Part shown: one piece after another, positions 11,780 through 21,550 of the stretch
Layout: the number at the start of each line of letters is the position of its first letter
Numbering within the stretch: position 1 is the first letter of the stretch
Origin: G039954875 sp039954875
GTDB taxonomy: Bacteria > Bacteroidota > Bacteroidia > Flavobacteriales > Blattabacteriaceae
NCBI GenBank assembly: GCA_039954875.1
Contig: CP157202.1
Coordinates: 1-64,000 of the forward strand
Reading direction: 5' to 3'
Length of the DNA: 64,000 nt
Translations under genes and position numbers: made by a program
The notes under the pieces: generated by a model
What the model was told of the DNA's origin: nothing
Databases searched by the model: none
What the model saw: the letters and a program-made list of their open reading frames with translations, nothing else

Positions 11780-13925
11780 ATTTATGGTAATATGTTAGGA
11801 TATGATTGGGATACTCAAAGGTAGGGTATTTATATTGGAAAATAAATCACTTTCTGGCGTTGTATTGTGTCTGAAGGGTACCAGTTATAATGCACGTACT
11901 TATGAGGATAGTGCTTTTGAGTTGAAAGTGGTGCTAGCGGATTATATTCTGGTTATAAGTTATTTGGGTATGAAGGTTGTGTAAACCTCTGTAAGTATTG
12001 CATCTGGGGCGGTATAGAAATTGAAGTCTATACATGTAGTGTGATCTGCACAAGAGGTGGATGAGGTGACCCTGTATTGGGTAGAAAACGCAGACATAAT
12101 ATATTGATAAGCCCTCTGCCAGCTTGCGTATACAAAGGCCTTTGTTCGAAATCCCTCAAAATATTCAGGTCATGAGTAGATACTCGTTCGATGACCTGCA
12201 GATATTTAGTATTTCGGAGTGAGTCATAGCTTATGTGAGTAGTGTACGTCTTCCCCAAGACCATACGACTTATAATAATATTTTTATTATGGGTTTTAAG
12301 GCTTCTGTATTTAGGAATAGTATGGGCATCAATAATTATTTTGGACCGTTTCAGGAGGATATATCTTATTTGGCTTGCATTGAATTCGTCATAAGACAGA
12401 TGTCCGACTGACCATAGGTAGCTTCGGAACATACTGTTTGGAAACGGATATAAATAGAAAACTTACTCGTGACGGAAAACTCCTTTTCCGGTTAAATGCT
12501 ATGGGGAAACTTCAAAATCCATATGTTCAACACATTTCTTTGAGTAGTTATGCATTGGTGTCTTCGTTCAAGTATTTATATTTTCGAACAAAACCGCTCT
12601 CTGACGCTTGAGTTCACTTATCAACATACCTGTATCCAGGGGGATTTGGTGCTTATGTATATTTGAAAATATGGTTTAAATATGATCCTTGTAGCATGAT
12701 TTATAATGATCCGATTGTTAAACCCCTCAGAATAAATGATTATAGTGTATTTGCTACTTTCAAGCATGAGCTTAAGCCCAATTGGCAACTCATAGCTAAA
12801 TTGGCTTCTCTATTTGTATCCAGTATGCAATTAGTTTAATGATCAGGGCCTGATGAAAAGAAAATTTTAGCGAATGGATGTAGATAACATGACTAAATTG
12901 GGTTAAATCTTACTCAATGGGAAATTTGAAATAGGTCCAATGTCTTACTGTTTATTTATTGGTTTGGGTCTTGGTAGTAAGAGATATTTCGCTGATTGGT
13001 CTTATGTAGATAACAAAGAAGGGGTATATTGCCATTTCAATATTTATGACCCGGTCTATGGAAAGATTAATCCTTCAATCTTGCCGGAGTTGAGTCGCAT
13101 CAGAAGTTTAGGCGAAAGGAGTTAAAAGTATAAGGGAAACAATTCATATAGTGATCTATATTTTCATGATGATTTTTTTTTTAAGAAATAGAATTCGATT
13201 AAATCTTGGAGGGAGATATACTTATAGTAGTAGATGGAACGAAAAAAGAGGTCAACTTAGCGGATGATGTCTTTGTACCACGTGTAGGCCTGAGCGGCAC
13301 CTTGATCAAGAAGATTACTACTTATGTCTTATTTGATGAATCTTTTGTCCAACAAGATAAATCTCTTTTAGGAGACGTACGGGCTCTAAGCCTACTAGAG
13401 GAAGAAACCGTGAAATAGGAATGAAAATAGAGTGGGCTGATGGTAAATGGATGATAACCCTAGCTGCTTTTAAGACTGTTAAATATAACATTTTTACTAG
13501 TGCTAGTCCTAAAAGTCTAGGTTTATATCAGATGTCTGGAGAGGTTAGTATATAGGGATTGAGCTTGATGTGAAGAAGGAAATTCTGTATCATCTTGATG
13601 TAATTTTAATTATGCTTATACCGATTCTAAGATTAGCAAAGGATAATGAGCTCATTTAAGATAGGAGCTTATTCCCACTCTATCGTTTTTAAAGTATAGA
13701 TATAGAATGACAGAAGACAACTTATCGCGTTCAGATTTTGCAGAGATAGGATGACAGTGTAAGAGATATTGACGGGTATCATCTGTCAGCGTAGAAGTAT
13801 TTTTGCCGATAGTTTCATAAAGAAAGAAATCCTATACGAAGTTTTAGAAGAAATATTGACCAATGCTTAGCTGGGCTCCTACGGACAAGATGACCGAATA
13901 GTGGCGTTTTGTAGGGTATCCACTC
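11780..13925 (+). pseudogene. TonB-dependent siderophore receptor relic
   Basis: The start (from about 11815) reads like a carboxypeptidase-regulatory-like plug preface: GRVFILENKSLSGV...LKGT, then LADYILVISYLG. Further on come receptor barrel motifs: ADWSYVDNKEGVY...NIYDPVYG (about 13000), FVPRVGLSGTLIK...YVLFDESFVQQ (about 13280), ADGKWMITLAAFK and SGEVSI (about 13430-13550), and the C-terminal LGSYGQDDRI near 13880. These match ferric-siderophore receptors in order. Dozens of stops and shifts are spread over the length, and part of the plug cannot be traced. It opens a decayed iron-acquisition cluster with the next genes. Confidence 0.8.
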
Positions 13926-13929
13926 AACA

Positions 13930-14435
13930 GGGAAAAAATTTGGTTGTTATATGGCTTATTATTACAAAAAAGTTCTCTTCGAAGAGGAATATCCCCATTC
14001 GAGATACCGACAATTGCTCGAATATCCTTTGAATACTGTTGCATGGTGGCTATCATTTTGTCGTATCACCTCAAGATCAGTCTTCCTATATGTGAGAAAC
14101 TAGTTGCTGTTTCATTTGCTGTACAAAATATATGGTTGAGCTGTGTCGCCCATTATATTGGAACTTATTGGGAATCTCCCGTCATATGCGACCATAGAAC
14201 ACATCAGACGATTTGGTCTGGTTAAGAATTAGCTATGTCTAGGCCTATTCTTCATTGGATATTACAACCCTGTAAATGTGCTTTCTAAAAAGAGATTGAC
14301 TCCTCTTGATAAGAAAGTAAACTGGGTGTTTTGAATGATACTGTTTAGTTGATTATGATAAAAATGATTTTAATATAAAGAGAGATGAAGTGTTCACTAT
14401 TTTTAACCGCTAAACCTTAACAACTTAAAGTAATT
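13930..14435 (+). pseudogene. Unidentified relic inside the siderophore cluster
   Basis: Frames can be joined into a tract with aromatic and hydrophobic runs (for example NTVAWWLSF, AHYIGTYWESP, MSRPILHWIL) and a later KKRLTPLDKKVNWVF. It lies between the receptor and the decarboxylase relics on the same strand, and is likely a membrane or siderophore-related gene, but I do not recognise it. Confidence 0.35.
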
Positions 14436-14439
14436 ATTC

Positions 14440-15925
14440 ATAATCCTCGTGAATTTTTTTATCAAGATGCTACCGTGCTACAGTAAATTATCTCAAAGTT
14501 GTCCAAATGGTAGACTGTTACGTTGTTAAGTTTTTGCAGAACAACACAAAACTTTTCAATGTCATTAGACCTTCTGAGCTGAAGCCAATTTTTGAGACCA
14601 TTGATCTGGATAGACCGTTGGCTGACTATGATTGTCTTTTGGAAGAGGCTGAAGTATTTTATACTAAGCATGATATGGCCTTTCATTTGTTTGAATATGC
14701 CACTCGTCTGAATTGTCCTGTAGTCATTTCGGCTATAGCTGTAAAGATATTGATTTCAGGAATCAATACTTCTATGGATACCTAGGATCAAAGTGCTTGA
14801 CGTACCTTGATTGAGCAAAAATTGATCGTGTGGACTTGTCGCGAAATTGGCTTTTGCACAAAAGCCGATGGGATATTTATCAGTGGTGGCTCGCAGAGTA
14901 ATCTGATGGGTCTGCTCCTATTTTGTTATCATTATGTATATGAGTATTTGCAGCATGATATCAAGTGGGAAGACTTGCCGGTGATAGTTTCCCCGCTTTC
15001 GGGTTTTTGTTTCGGAGAAGGATAATTTCAGTGTTCAGAAAAGCCTTGCTTTGCTCGGTATCGGCCATCAATCTGTGTTTGGGATCAAGACGATCCCTCT
15101 TTTCGCATGGATGTTGGATTACTCGAAGCGGTCATCATACGCGAATGTAACCCAGGCAACATCGCTAGAGCCGTCGTTGCTACAGCTGATATGACAGATT
15201 TTGGCAGTATAAACCCTTTGAAAAAAGTCAGACGGCTGGCTGCCCAATATGAGCTTCGGTACTATGTAGATGCTGTTTACAGATGTGATTTATTTCTCAA
15301 GGATAGATACAAGAATTTGCTCGATGGTATATAACAGACTCATTAGGTCACAGAAGACTATCACAAATCCTTCTTCCAACCGGTGAGTAGTAGTGCCTTT
15401 TTTTGTGCAACACAAACGTTTTAAGCCTTGTTACACATCATACAGATTATTTAAACCCTAAGAAATAAGATGAGAAGTGTGTTGGCCCAATCAAGTAGAT
15501 AAATCTTTGTAAATCACTTGACGGTTTGATGTTAAGCTTTGGTTTAACGTTGCGACTTATGGGTAATAAAAAACTAGAGGCCTATATCGATCTCATCATC
15601 AAAATCACTGCTGAGGCTGCTTATTTTATCGAGGCAGATCCGTGTTTTGAATTACTCAATCGATCTAATATTAGCGTATTGGTATTCCGATATTGTCCCA
15701 ATGGTCTACAAGGATGTGATCTTTGTGAGGTTCAATCGTTATATCAGAAAGGCTATGCTTATCCAAGGTGAGGCTTTGTTGGCTCGTAATAAGGTTGATG
15801 AGATGCTATGTATGAAGCTTATACCCTATTAAATCCGTTTACGACTATTGACCGAATTCGGAAAATACTTTATATGATCAAGCAGCATGGTGTAAACTTT
15901 GTTGTACAATCTCATGCTTAGCAAG
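14440..15925 (+). pseudogene. PLP-dependent 2,4-diaminobutyrate/lysine-type decarboxylase relic
   Basis: Open pieces from four frames join into a group II pyridoxal decarboxylase: FETIDLDRPLADY near 14590, then RLNCPVVISA and INTSMDT (about 14710-14780), TLIEQKLI.WTCREIGF (14807 on), ADGIFISGGSQSNLMGL (about 14865-14915), SFRMDVGLLE (15100), VATADMTDFGSINPLK (15175), and YYVDAVY (15260) with the PLP lysine region DYHKSFFQPVSSSAFF at about 15355-15400. The C-terminal domain follows (LRLMGNKKLEAYID, ISVLVFRY, GEALLARNKV). The active-site lysine is still encoded but frames are broken at least six times. Such enzymes make cadaverine or diaminopropane for hydroxamate siderophores, which fits the neighbours. 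Confidence 0.82.
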
Positions 15926-15947
15926 CTTAAAAAAATCATACGAATAG

Positions 15948-17153
15948 ATGGATACACAATAAACATTTGATGTGATCGGGATTGGTATAGACTCCTTTAA
16001 TCTAGGGCTGATTGCGCTATTGCAACCTATTGAAGAATTATCTGCTTTGTTTTTCAATCAGACTGATTGTTTTGACTGGCATCTGGGGTTAATGTTGGAT
16101 TACGCCACCTTTACATGTACCTTTCATGGTAGATCAGTTGTACAATTATAGATTTGCTCATAGGGAGGGTGGTATGCTTGTCCTATGATGGAGATACCCG
16201 TTTTTTGTGCGCGTCTTTTGTAGAGTATGCGCATATCAGGGCTAGGGTAGTCTTTTATTCGAAAAAAATTGATCTTGGGGACAGGTGCGCGGCCTCGTGT
16301 GCCCGACTTCTTAAAGGAAAATGTTTTTCCCGACGTGATCCACACCTCAGAGTATTTCTTTTTGAAGGCGAAGATCCTTTTAGAAAGGCTCATTGTCGAT
16401 TATAGGTTCGGGGTGAAGTGCAGCAGAGGGTTTTCAATATTTATTGCACTATACCATAGCAGGATTATAACTCAATTTATTTTATTGGTCTTGACCGACT
16501 TTTCCCCATGGAATATTCTAAATTGACTTTTGAGCTCACTTCACCGGAATACGTGAATTACTTTTATGCCCTATCAGCTAAGAAGAGGAAAGCTTTATTG
16601 CCTGTTCAAGATTCGTTGTACAACGGTATCAATTTTGACTTGATTAATCAAATATTTTGATATCCTTTTATGAGTTTGAGTGTTGGGAATGTGCCTTTTA
16701 ATGTGCGATTGAGGCTAATATACGGCTAGATCGCATCGCTCCTAAGGAGAATGATGTTTATAGCTTGTACTTTATGCGGATCCAACAAGAGCACCTCTTC
16801 GTATTTGATACTAATTTTGTCGTCCTCATTATTGGCTATTTATATGAGGAGCCCAGATTTTTACAAGGCATTGCTGGGACTTATAGCCCATATAGTTAAT
16901 TAGTTGTATGATGTATAGCGTAACTATATTATCGATATTCATGGGAATGATATTTTCGCATAAAATGCTGAGTTGCATAACTATAGTTTTGTCACACCGG
17001 ATTTGTGTGTGTGAGAGCCTATCGGAATGCTTGTATCATCAACTCTATAACGAGTAAGGAGATTTATTCTGTAGAACAGTGGATCGCTTTTCAAAAGTTT
17101 GGAGTTGATGCATTGGAGACTAGCGAGTTTCTAATACGTAAAACCGTCTTATG
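15948..17153 (+). pseudogene. Lysine/ornithine N-monooxygenase (IucD/SidA family) relic
   Basis: From ATG at 15948 the joined frames read TFDVIGIGIDSFNLGL (an FAD-binding GxGxxxxNL motif), FFNQTDCFDWHLGLMLD, LILGTGARPRVPDF (the second nucleotide-binding area at about 16270), SRGFSIFIALY, SPEYVNYFYALS..., FVVLIIGYLYEEP and VTPDLCVCAYRNA. These are in the order of siderophore-making N-hydroxylases. A stop appears after the fourth codon and many follow. With the decarboxylase and receptor relics this marks a lost hydroxamate siderophore system. Confidence 0.82.
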
Positions 17154-17186
17154 ATGACCTTTTTGTTGTTGATCAGATGGGAGGAG

Positions 17187-19151
17187 TTAGAAAGACATCT
17201 TCTGGATGCGCATGGCATTGAGTATCACAATGAGTGAGACTCCCACATCGGCAAAGACTGCTTTCCACATCGTAGCGATGCCTCCTGCACCCAGGATCAG
17301 TACGATGGCTTTGACAACAAAGGAGAGCGTGATGTTTTGCCAGATTACACTGTGGGTGGCTTTCCCGATCTTCACTGCGGTGACAATCCTTGAGGGTTGG
17401 TCGGTTTGGATAACCACGTCGGCGGTCTCTATGGCTACGTCACTACCAAGGCCGCCCATGGCGATGCCGATATCACTGGCGGCTAGTACGAGCGCATCAT
17501 TGACCCCATCTCCAACAAAGGCTAGTACTCGAGCGGGCTCCTTCTTGAGTTGTTCGATTTGCTCGACTTTATCTTCAGGGAGTAGATATCCATATACCTC
17601 ACTGATACCTAGTTGAATAGCTATTTTTTGCACGACAGAACTCTTGTCTCCTGAAAGCATGACGATCTTTTCGATGCCTACTTCACGCATTTGTCTGACG
17701 GCTTCTAAGGCGTCTTCTTTAATCTCATCGGCGATGATGAAGTGACCGGCAAATTTTGCGTTGATAGCTACCATTACTATGGTCTCAACTTCTTGATCGA
17801 TTTCGTCCGGATAGGCGATTTGAAATTTTCTCAGAAGTTTGGCATTGCCAGCCAGTACGATTTTCCCATTAATCATTCCCTTTAAGCCGTGACCAGATAT
17901 TTCTTCTATATCTTTGGTGGTAGCGATGTGATAGTTTATCTTTTGATCTAAAGCCCATTGGCAGATCGCTTTAGCGGCTGGATGGGTCGATTTTGATTCA
18001 AGGGCTGCTGTCAGTGATGCGAGTTCTTCTTGGCTGATATCTTTGGGGATGACTTTTTGTACGTTGAAAACGCCTTTGGTTAGTGTACCAGTTTTGTCCA
18101 TGACGACGGTGTTGAGTTGGGTGATCAGATCCAGATAATTCGAGCCTTTGAAAAGAATTCCCCTTCTTGAGGCAGCTCCTATCCCACTGAAATAACCCAG
18201 TGGGATGGAGATGACCAGTGCACAAGGACAAGAAATTACTAAAAAGATTAGCGCTCGGTAGAGCCAGGTATCGAAGACGTAATTCTCTACGAAGAAATAA
18301 GGCAGCATGCATAACAACACAGCGACTCCGACGACTATGGGCGTGTATATTTTTGCTAAGCGTCGGATGAGCTGTTCGGTCTTGGCTTTTTTAGCCGAAG
18401 TGTTTTGTGCCATGTCGAGGATGCGGGCCAAAGAGCTGTCATCAAATGCGTGATTGACATGGATTGTTACGGTCTTGTGAATGTTGATCATTCCAGCCAG
18501 TACGGTTTGACCCTTTTTGAGGCTTTGAGGCCGACTTTCTCCGGTCAAGGCTGATGTGTTGAATGAGGAGTTTGACTCATCGATCAATATACCATCAAGA
18601 GGGACTTTTTCCCCAGCTTTTACTTGGATGGTCTCACCTATGGCGATGGTTTTTGGGTTGACTTCTTGATAGAGACCTTCTCTGAGTACACTGGCCGTTT
18701 TCGGGCGGATATCGAGCAATGCTTTGATACTTTTCTTGGCTCGGTTGACAGCAGTATTTTGAAAAAGTTCGCCTAGAGCATAGAAGAGCATGACGGCGAC
18801 TCCTTCAGGATATTCGCCGATATAGAAAGCACCAAGTGTAGCAATAGACATCAAGGAAAATTCGGTAAATAAATCTTTTTGAGCGATCTGCCGCAGACCT
18901 TGGATGATCACAGGCAGGCCTACAGGCAGGTAGGCAGTTAAGTACCAAACGAATCGAGCTATTCCTTTGAAAAATCCGAGTCGGAGGTAATTATCCATGT
19001 ACAACCCATTGATTAATAAGATCAGACTTAAGACGGCTGGGATCCATGGTCTCCATCTGCTTTCTTCGGCCCCGTGATCGTGGCCATTGTCGGCAGTATG
19101 TGAGATTTTATTTTTGTTATCGGTAAGGATATGTTTTTCTTGAAATATCAT
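17187..19151 (-). CDS. Heavy-metal P1B-type ATPase (zinc/cadmium exporter type)
   Basis: An intact 654-residue ATPase in the inner membrane that would pump divalent metal out of the cytoplasm. Visible motifs: TGES at 203-206, the metal-site CPC at 308-310, phosphorylation site D352 in DKTGTLT, the HP of the nucleotide domain (THPAAKA), GDGVND, and in the last helices a lysine (FVVKAIVL) and an aspartate (FADVGVS) that are typical of the P1B-2 zinc/cadmium/lead group (ZntA-like). The N-terminus has no CxxC metal-binding domain, only a small His-containing patch (NGHDHG). ATG at 19151 begins MIFQEKH. It stands alone, with a TATCTTTG promoter box upstream. Zinc preference is inferred from the membrane residues. 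Confidence 0.9.
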   Translation of the reverse strand: MIFQEKHILTDNKNKISHTADNGHDHGAEESRWRPWIPAVLSLILLINGLYMDNYLRLGFFKGIARFVWYLTAYLPVGLPVIIQGLRQIAQKDLFTEFSLMSIATLGAFYIGEYPEGVAVMLFYALGELFQNTAVNRAKKSIKALLDIRPKTASVLREGLYQEVNPKTIAIGETIQVKAGEKVPLDGILIDESNSSFNTSALTGESRPQSLKKGQTVLAGMINIHKTVTIHVNHAFDDSSLARILDMAQNTSAKKAKTEQLIRRLAKIYTPIVVGVAVLLCMLPYFFVENYVFDTWLYRALIFLVISCPCALVISIPLGYFSGIGAASRRGILFKGSNYLDLITQLNTVVMDKTGTLTKGVFNVQKVIPKDISQEELASLTAALESKSTHPAAKAICQWALDQKINYHIATTKDIEEISGHGLKGMINGKIVLAGNAKLLRKFQIAYPDEIDQEVETIVMVAINAKFAGHFIIADEIKEDALEAVRQMREVGIEKIVMLSGDKSSVVQKIAIQLGISEVYGYLLPEDKVEQIEQLKKEPARVLAFVGDGVNDALVLAASDIGIAMGGLGSDVAIETADVVIQTDQPSRIVTAVKIGKATHSVIWQNITLSFVVKAIVLILGAGGIATMWKAVFADVGVSLIVILNAMRIQKMSF

Positions 19152-19192
19152 GTTTTTGATTTTTGTTTGAGCTATCCAAAAAAAAATTAGAA

Positions 19193-19200
19193 CAAAGATA
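19193..19200 (-). promoter_or_regulatory. Promoter -7 element of the P1B ATPase gene
   Basis: TATCTTTG on the minus strand fits TAnnTTTG and lies 41 bases before the start codon. Confidence 0.5.
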
Positions 19201-19294
19201 TAGATTCTAGTCTAAGTAATATTTTATAATATAAATTATAGACTACCATTGTGTTATTTTGCCGGCTTTCTAAAAATTGGGTTTTCAAAAGGCT

Positions 19295-19302
19295 TATCTT
19301 TG
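19295..19302 (+). promoter_or_regulatory. Promoter -7 element of the DUF6702-like gene
   Basis: TATCTTTG fits TAnnTTTG. It lies 41 bases before the ATG at 19344 and is divergent from the ATPase promoter. Confidence 0.5.
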
Positions 19303-19343
19303 TGCCGTCTCGTACGAATGATTTTGTCTAAAATGACGGTGTT

Positions 19344-19811
19344 ATGCTTAGATTGTATGTTTTTTTGATCCTTTTTTTCTCAGTATGTTTAAGTGTATTT
19401 GGGCAGCGGCTCAACATCTCGACTGCAGATATAGTGCTCCCTTTTGGAAGCACGCTGATGAGTACTTCAATAAAGTTGCCGACGGAGAAGTTGATACAGA
19501 TATTGCAGACAGCACCATCCAGTCCACAGTTTGAAAGGATTTTGAAAGCTTATGTTGAAAATAAATTCAGATTGCTTATCAATGATAAACCTAATGTATT
19601 GCGTTTTGTGGGGAAGAGGGTTGATGAGAAATTTACTTGGCTTGAGTATGAATCTTTTGTTGGGTCTACCGTCTCGGAAGTCAGGGTTTCGAATAGTTTG
19701 CTCATTGAGCAGTATTCGAACCAGAGAAATATTATCAATTTCAGTATAAGAGGTGCGAGGAAGACCGTTATTTGTCATAAAGGTCGCGAAGAGCAACAAC
19801 TGTCTTTTTGA
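19344..19811 (+). CDS. DUF6702-like secreted protein
   Basis: A 155-residue protein with an N-terminal signal peptide (MLRLYVFLILFFSVCLSVFGQ, cleavage likely after the FGQ region). The body resembles a family common in Bacteroidota: a 'xSxxxI' strand near the new N-terminus, YVENKFRLLINDKP, FVGKRVDEKFTWLEYE, then VSNSLLIEQYSNQRNIINF. Its function is unknown; it is probably periplasmic. The ORF is closed, although the C-terminus could be slightly altered compared with relatives. It is divergent from the metal ATPase, but I see nothing tying it to metals. Family naming is from pattern recognition. Confidence 0.7.
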   Translation: MLRLYVFLILFFSVCLSVFGQRLNISTADIVLPFGSTLMSTSIKLPTEKLIQILQTAPSSPQFERILKAYVENKFRLLINDKPNVLRFVGKRVDEKFTWLEYESFVGSTVSEVRVSNSLLIEQYSNQRNIINFSIRGARKTVICHKGREEQQLSF

Positions 19812-19904
19812 TCTCTCTCGAAATCCAATGAGTTTGCCTCAAAACTCAATGCTCAAGGTTTGGATTTGAGTAAGTCTCGGATTTTGGTTAGTATGCGTTA
19901 TTCA

Positions 19905-20280
19905 ACTGCGGGAGTAGCAATTTGCTCCTTTTTTTTATAGATTTTGTTGATGGCCTTCAACAGGAGAAATATGTAGAAAACGATGATTAGGAAATTAATC
20001 ATATCCTGGATGAGCACACCATATTTGATAACTACTTAATCAGGATCTGTGTGGGGGGGGGCAAAGCGCGTCTGTCTTACTTTTTAGGATGAATATTAAG
20101 CCGCCTGAAATTCGTCTTACCAATCATGTAGCCTATAGGAGGCATCAGTAAATTTTCGATCAATGAGCTAACTAATTTTCCACACGCACCTCCGATGATG
20201 ATATCGATGGCCAGGTCGAACATATTGCCTCGAAAGATGATTTTTATAATATTTTTTGATCGAGTTGATTTAGAGGAGTA
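19905..20280 (-). pseudogene. mscL: mscL relic, copy 1 (downstream-most)
   Basis: The minus strand reads FRGNMFDLAIDIIIGGACGK then LVSSLIENLLMPPIGYMIG, the first pore helix of the large-conductance mechanosensitive channel, followed after a broken middle by the second helix VIKYGVLIQDMINFLIIVF and the basic tail INKIYKKK. Frameshifts and stops separate the two helices. It is the best preserved of three tandem copies. Confidence 0.75.
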
Positions 20281-20618
20281 TCAGTTTTTCTTTATGTCAA
20301 TATACTTTGTTGACCATTTGGATGCCTACGAAAGGAGAAGATTACAATAGTATTGATATTAAACACAATAAATCAGATATAAACTCTAGAAACCTCCCTG
20401 CTCGCCGGAATTTGTATCTGTAGATCGACATACTCTTTGATGATGATTTTTAAACCTCAAATCTTTGAATCGATCGAATCCTAGACTAAGGGCGTCAGCA
20501 CGCCCCAGATGAGAGAGAGTAATGCGACAACTATATCAATGGTGAGGATCAAGACCAAAGCTAAATCTACGAACTTTTATCGGGCGGTAATTTTTTTGAA
20601 AGTTTTCAGTTTATGCAT
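20275..20618 (-). pseudogene. mscL: mscL relic, copy 2
   Basis: It starts with MHKLKTFKKITAR, a stop, then KFVDLALVLILTIDIVVALL and a GVLTPLV segment that align with the first MscL helix. The tail has FNINTIVIFSFVGIQMVNKVY, like the second helix and its basic end. The pore-lining small residues (GxxxG type) are replaced, so this copy had diverged or decayed further than copy 1. Confidence 0.5.
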
Positions 20619-20619
20619 G

Positions 20620-21005
20620 AGGTCTTATTGATTTTGGATTGATACGGAGTTTTTTTCTTTTTTTTCATAGGTCTTATTGGTCTATTTGATGCTGATTATC
20701 AAGGAAAAGATAATAATCGAAATACTTATTAATATATCGATAAACCTACCGTATTTTATAACTGATACCTGTTGAGTATGATTCTAGAGTAATGTGGTGT
20801 ATGTTTATCCTCCCCGTAGTATGACCTTTATATTCTGGATACTAGGGTTTTGAGTAAATAATAAATGTAGAATATTAAGATATTCCATAGGAACGAGAGC
20901 ATGATTATGGACAGAACTATAGCGATGATCAACATCGAAGCAAGGTCTATGCGTTTACCATGGGCAGTAAACTTTTTAAGTTATTTGAATATACTTATGC
21001 TTTTA
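20620..21005 (-). pseudogene. mscL: mscL relic, copy 3
   Basis: LKKFTAHGKRIDLASMLIIA... aligns with the start of copy 2 (LKTFKKITAR-KFVDLALVLI). The end has VIKYGRFIDILISISIIIF then IKQTNKTYEKKEKK, again an MscL second helix and tail. It is broken in the middle. It lies between copy 2 and the DUF192 gene on the same strand. Confidence 0.5.
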
Positions 21006-21043
21006 GCGTGCTAAGCCTATCAAAAGTATTCGATAAGTTCATA

Positions 21044-21550
21044 TCATGTCTGACTGATCGTTTCCCAAGCGATCTTGGTTATACCCTTTCTGACGCCCCA
21101 TTGATCCGCCATGCCCCCGTTGATCTCGAGTACAAATTTTGCGGAGCCTTTGGATTGGGCAACTTCTGCCTCAATCATCGGAGGAACATTTTTGACAGTG
21201 TTGATCACGGTGCTGTCCGCATCGATGTAGATGATGTCCAACGGGATACGAGTATCTTTCATCCAGAAGCTTTGTGGTTTTGGTTCATCGAAGATGAATA
21301 GCATGCCTTGGTTTTCTTGCATCGAGGAGCGGTGCATCAAACCTTGGACTCTTTTTTGTTCGGTGGTGGCCAACTCGATGTCGATTTTTTTGATTGTTTC
21401 CTTTCCGTTTTTTAGCTGAAGTTCTCCCTCTTTGATGAATTCGATTTCTAATAGCTCAGAAACATTCTTTTGATCGTTTTTTTTGTAGATGAATAGAAGA
21501 ATTATTAATAATAGATTAACCAGAAAGATGTAAGGGATGATTTTTTTCAT
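21044..21550 (-). CDS. DUF192 family exported protein
   Basis: A 168-residue protein with an N-terminal hydrophobic anchor (FLVNLLLIILLFIY) and a DUF192 domain: IELATTEQKRVQGLMHR, QGMLFIFDEPKPQSFWMKDT, IPLDIIYIDADSTVI, FVLEINGG, GVRKG. These are the family's hallmark blocks. The family is found in the periplasm or outside the cell; its biochemical role is not firmly known. Its ATG overlaps the stop of lgt by 4 bases, so translation is probably coupled. It is the last intact gene of the yidD-lgt-DUF192 operon. Confidence 0.88.
   Translation of the reverse strand: MKKIIPYIFLVNLLLIILLFIYKKNDQKNVSELLEIEFIKEGELQLKNGKETIKKIDIELATTEQKRVQGLMHRSSMQENQGMLFIFDEPKPQSFWMKDTRIPLDIIYIDADSTVINTVKNVPPMIEAEVAQSKGSAKFVLEINGGMADQWGVRKGITKIAWETISQT

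Noticed and set aside
12028..12432. 134-residue minus-strand ORF
   Set aside because: It is antisense to the TonB receptor relic, which explains the region better on the plus strand.
16124..16405. Overlapping ORFs of 83-89 residues on both strands
   Set aside because: They are frames of the N-monooxygenase relic or its complement; only the relic frame matches a family.
17206..17616. 136-residue plus-strand ORF
   Set aside because: Antisense to the intact P1B ATPase gene, with the serine/threonine-rich composition expected of a shadow frame.
19344..19811. DUF6702-like gene as a pseudogene
   Set aside because: The frame is continuous with a proper signal peptide and conserved blocks to the end, so I kept it as a gene, though its last residues may differ from relatives.
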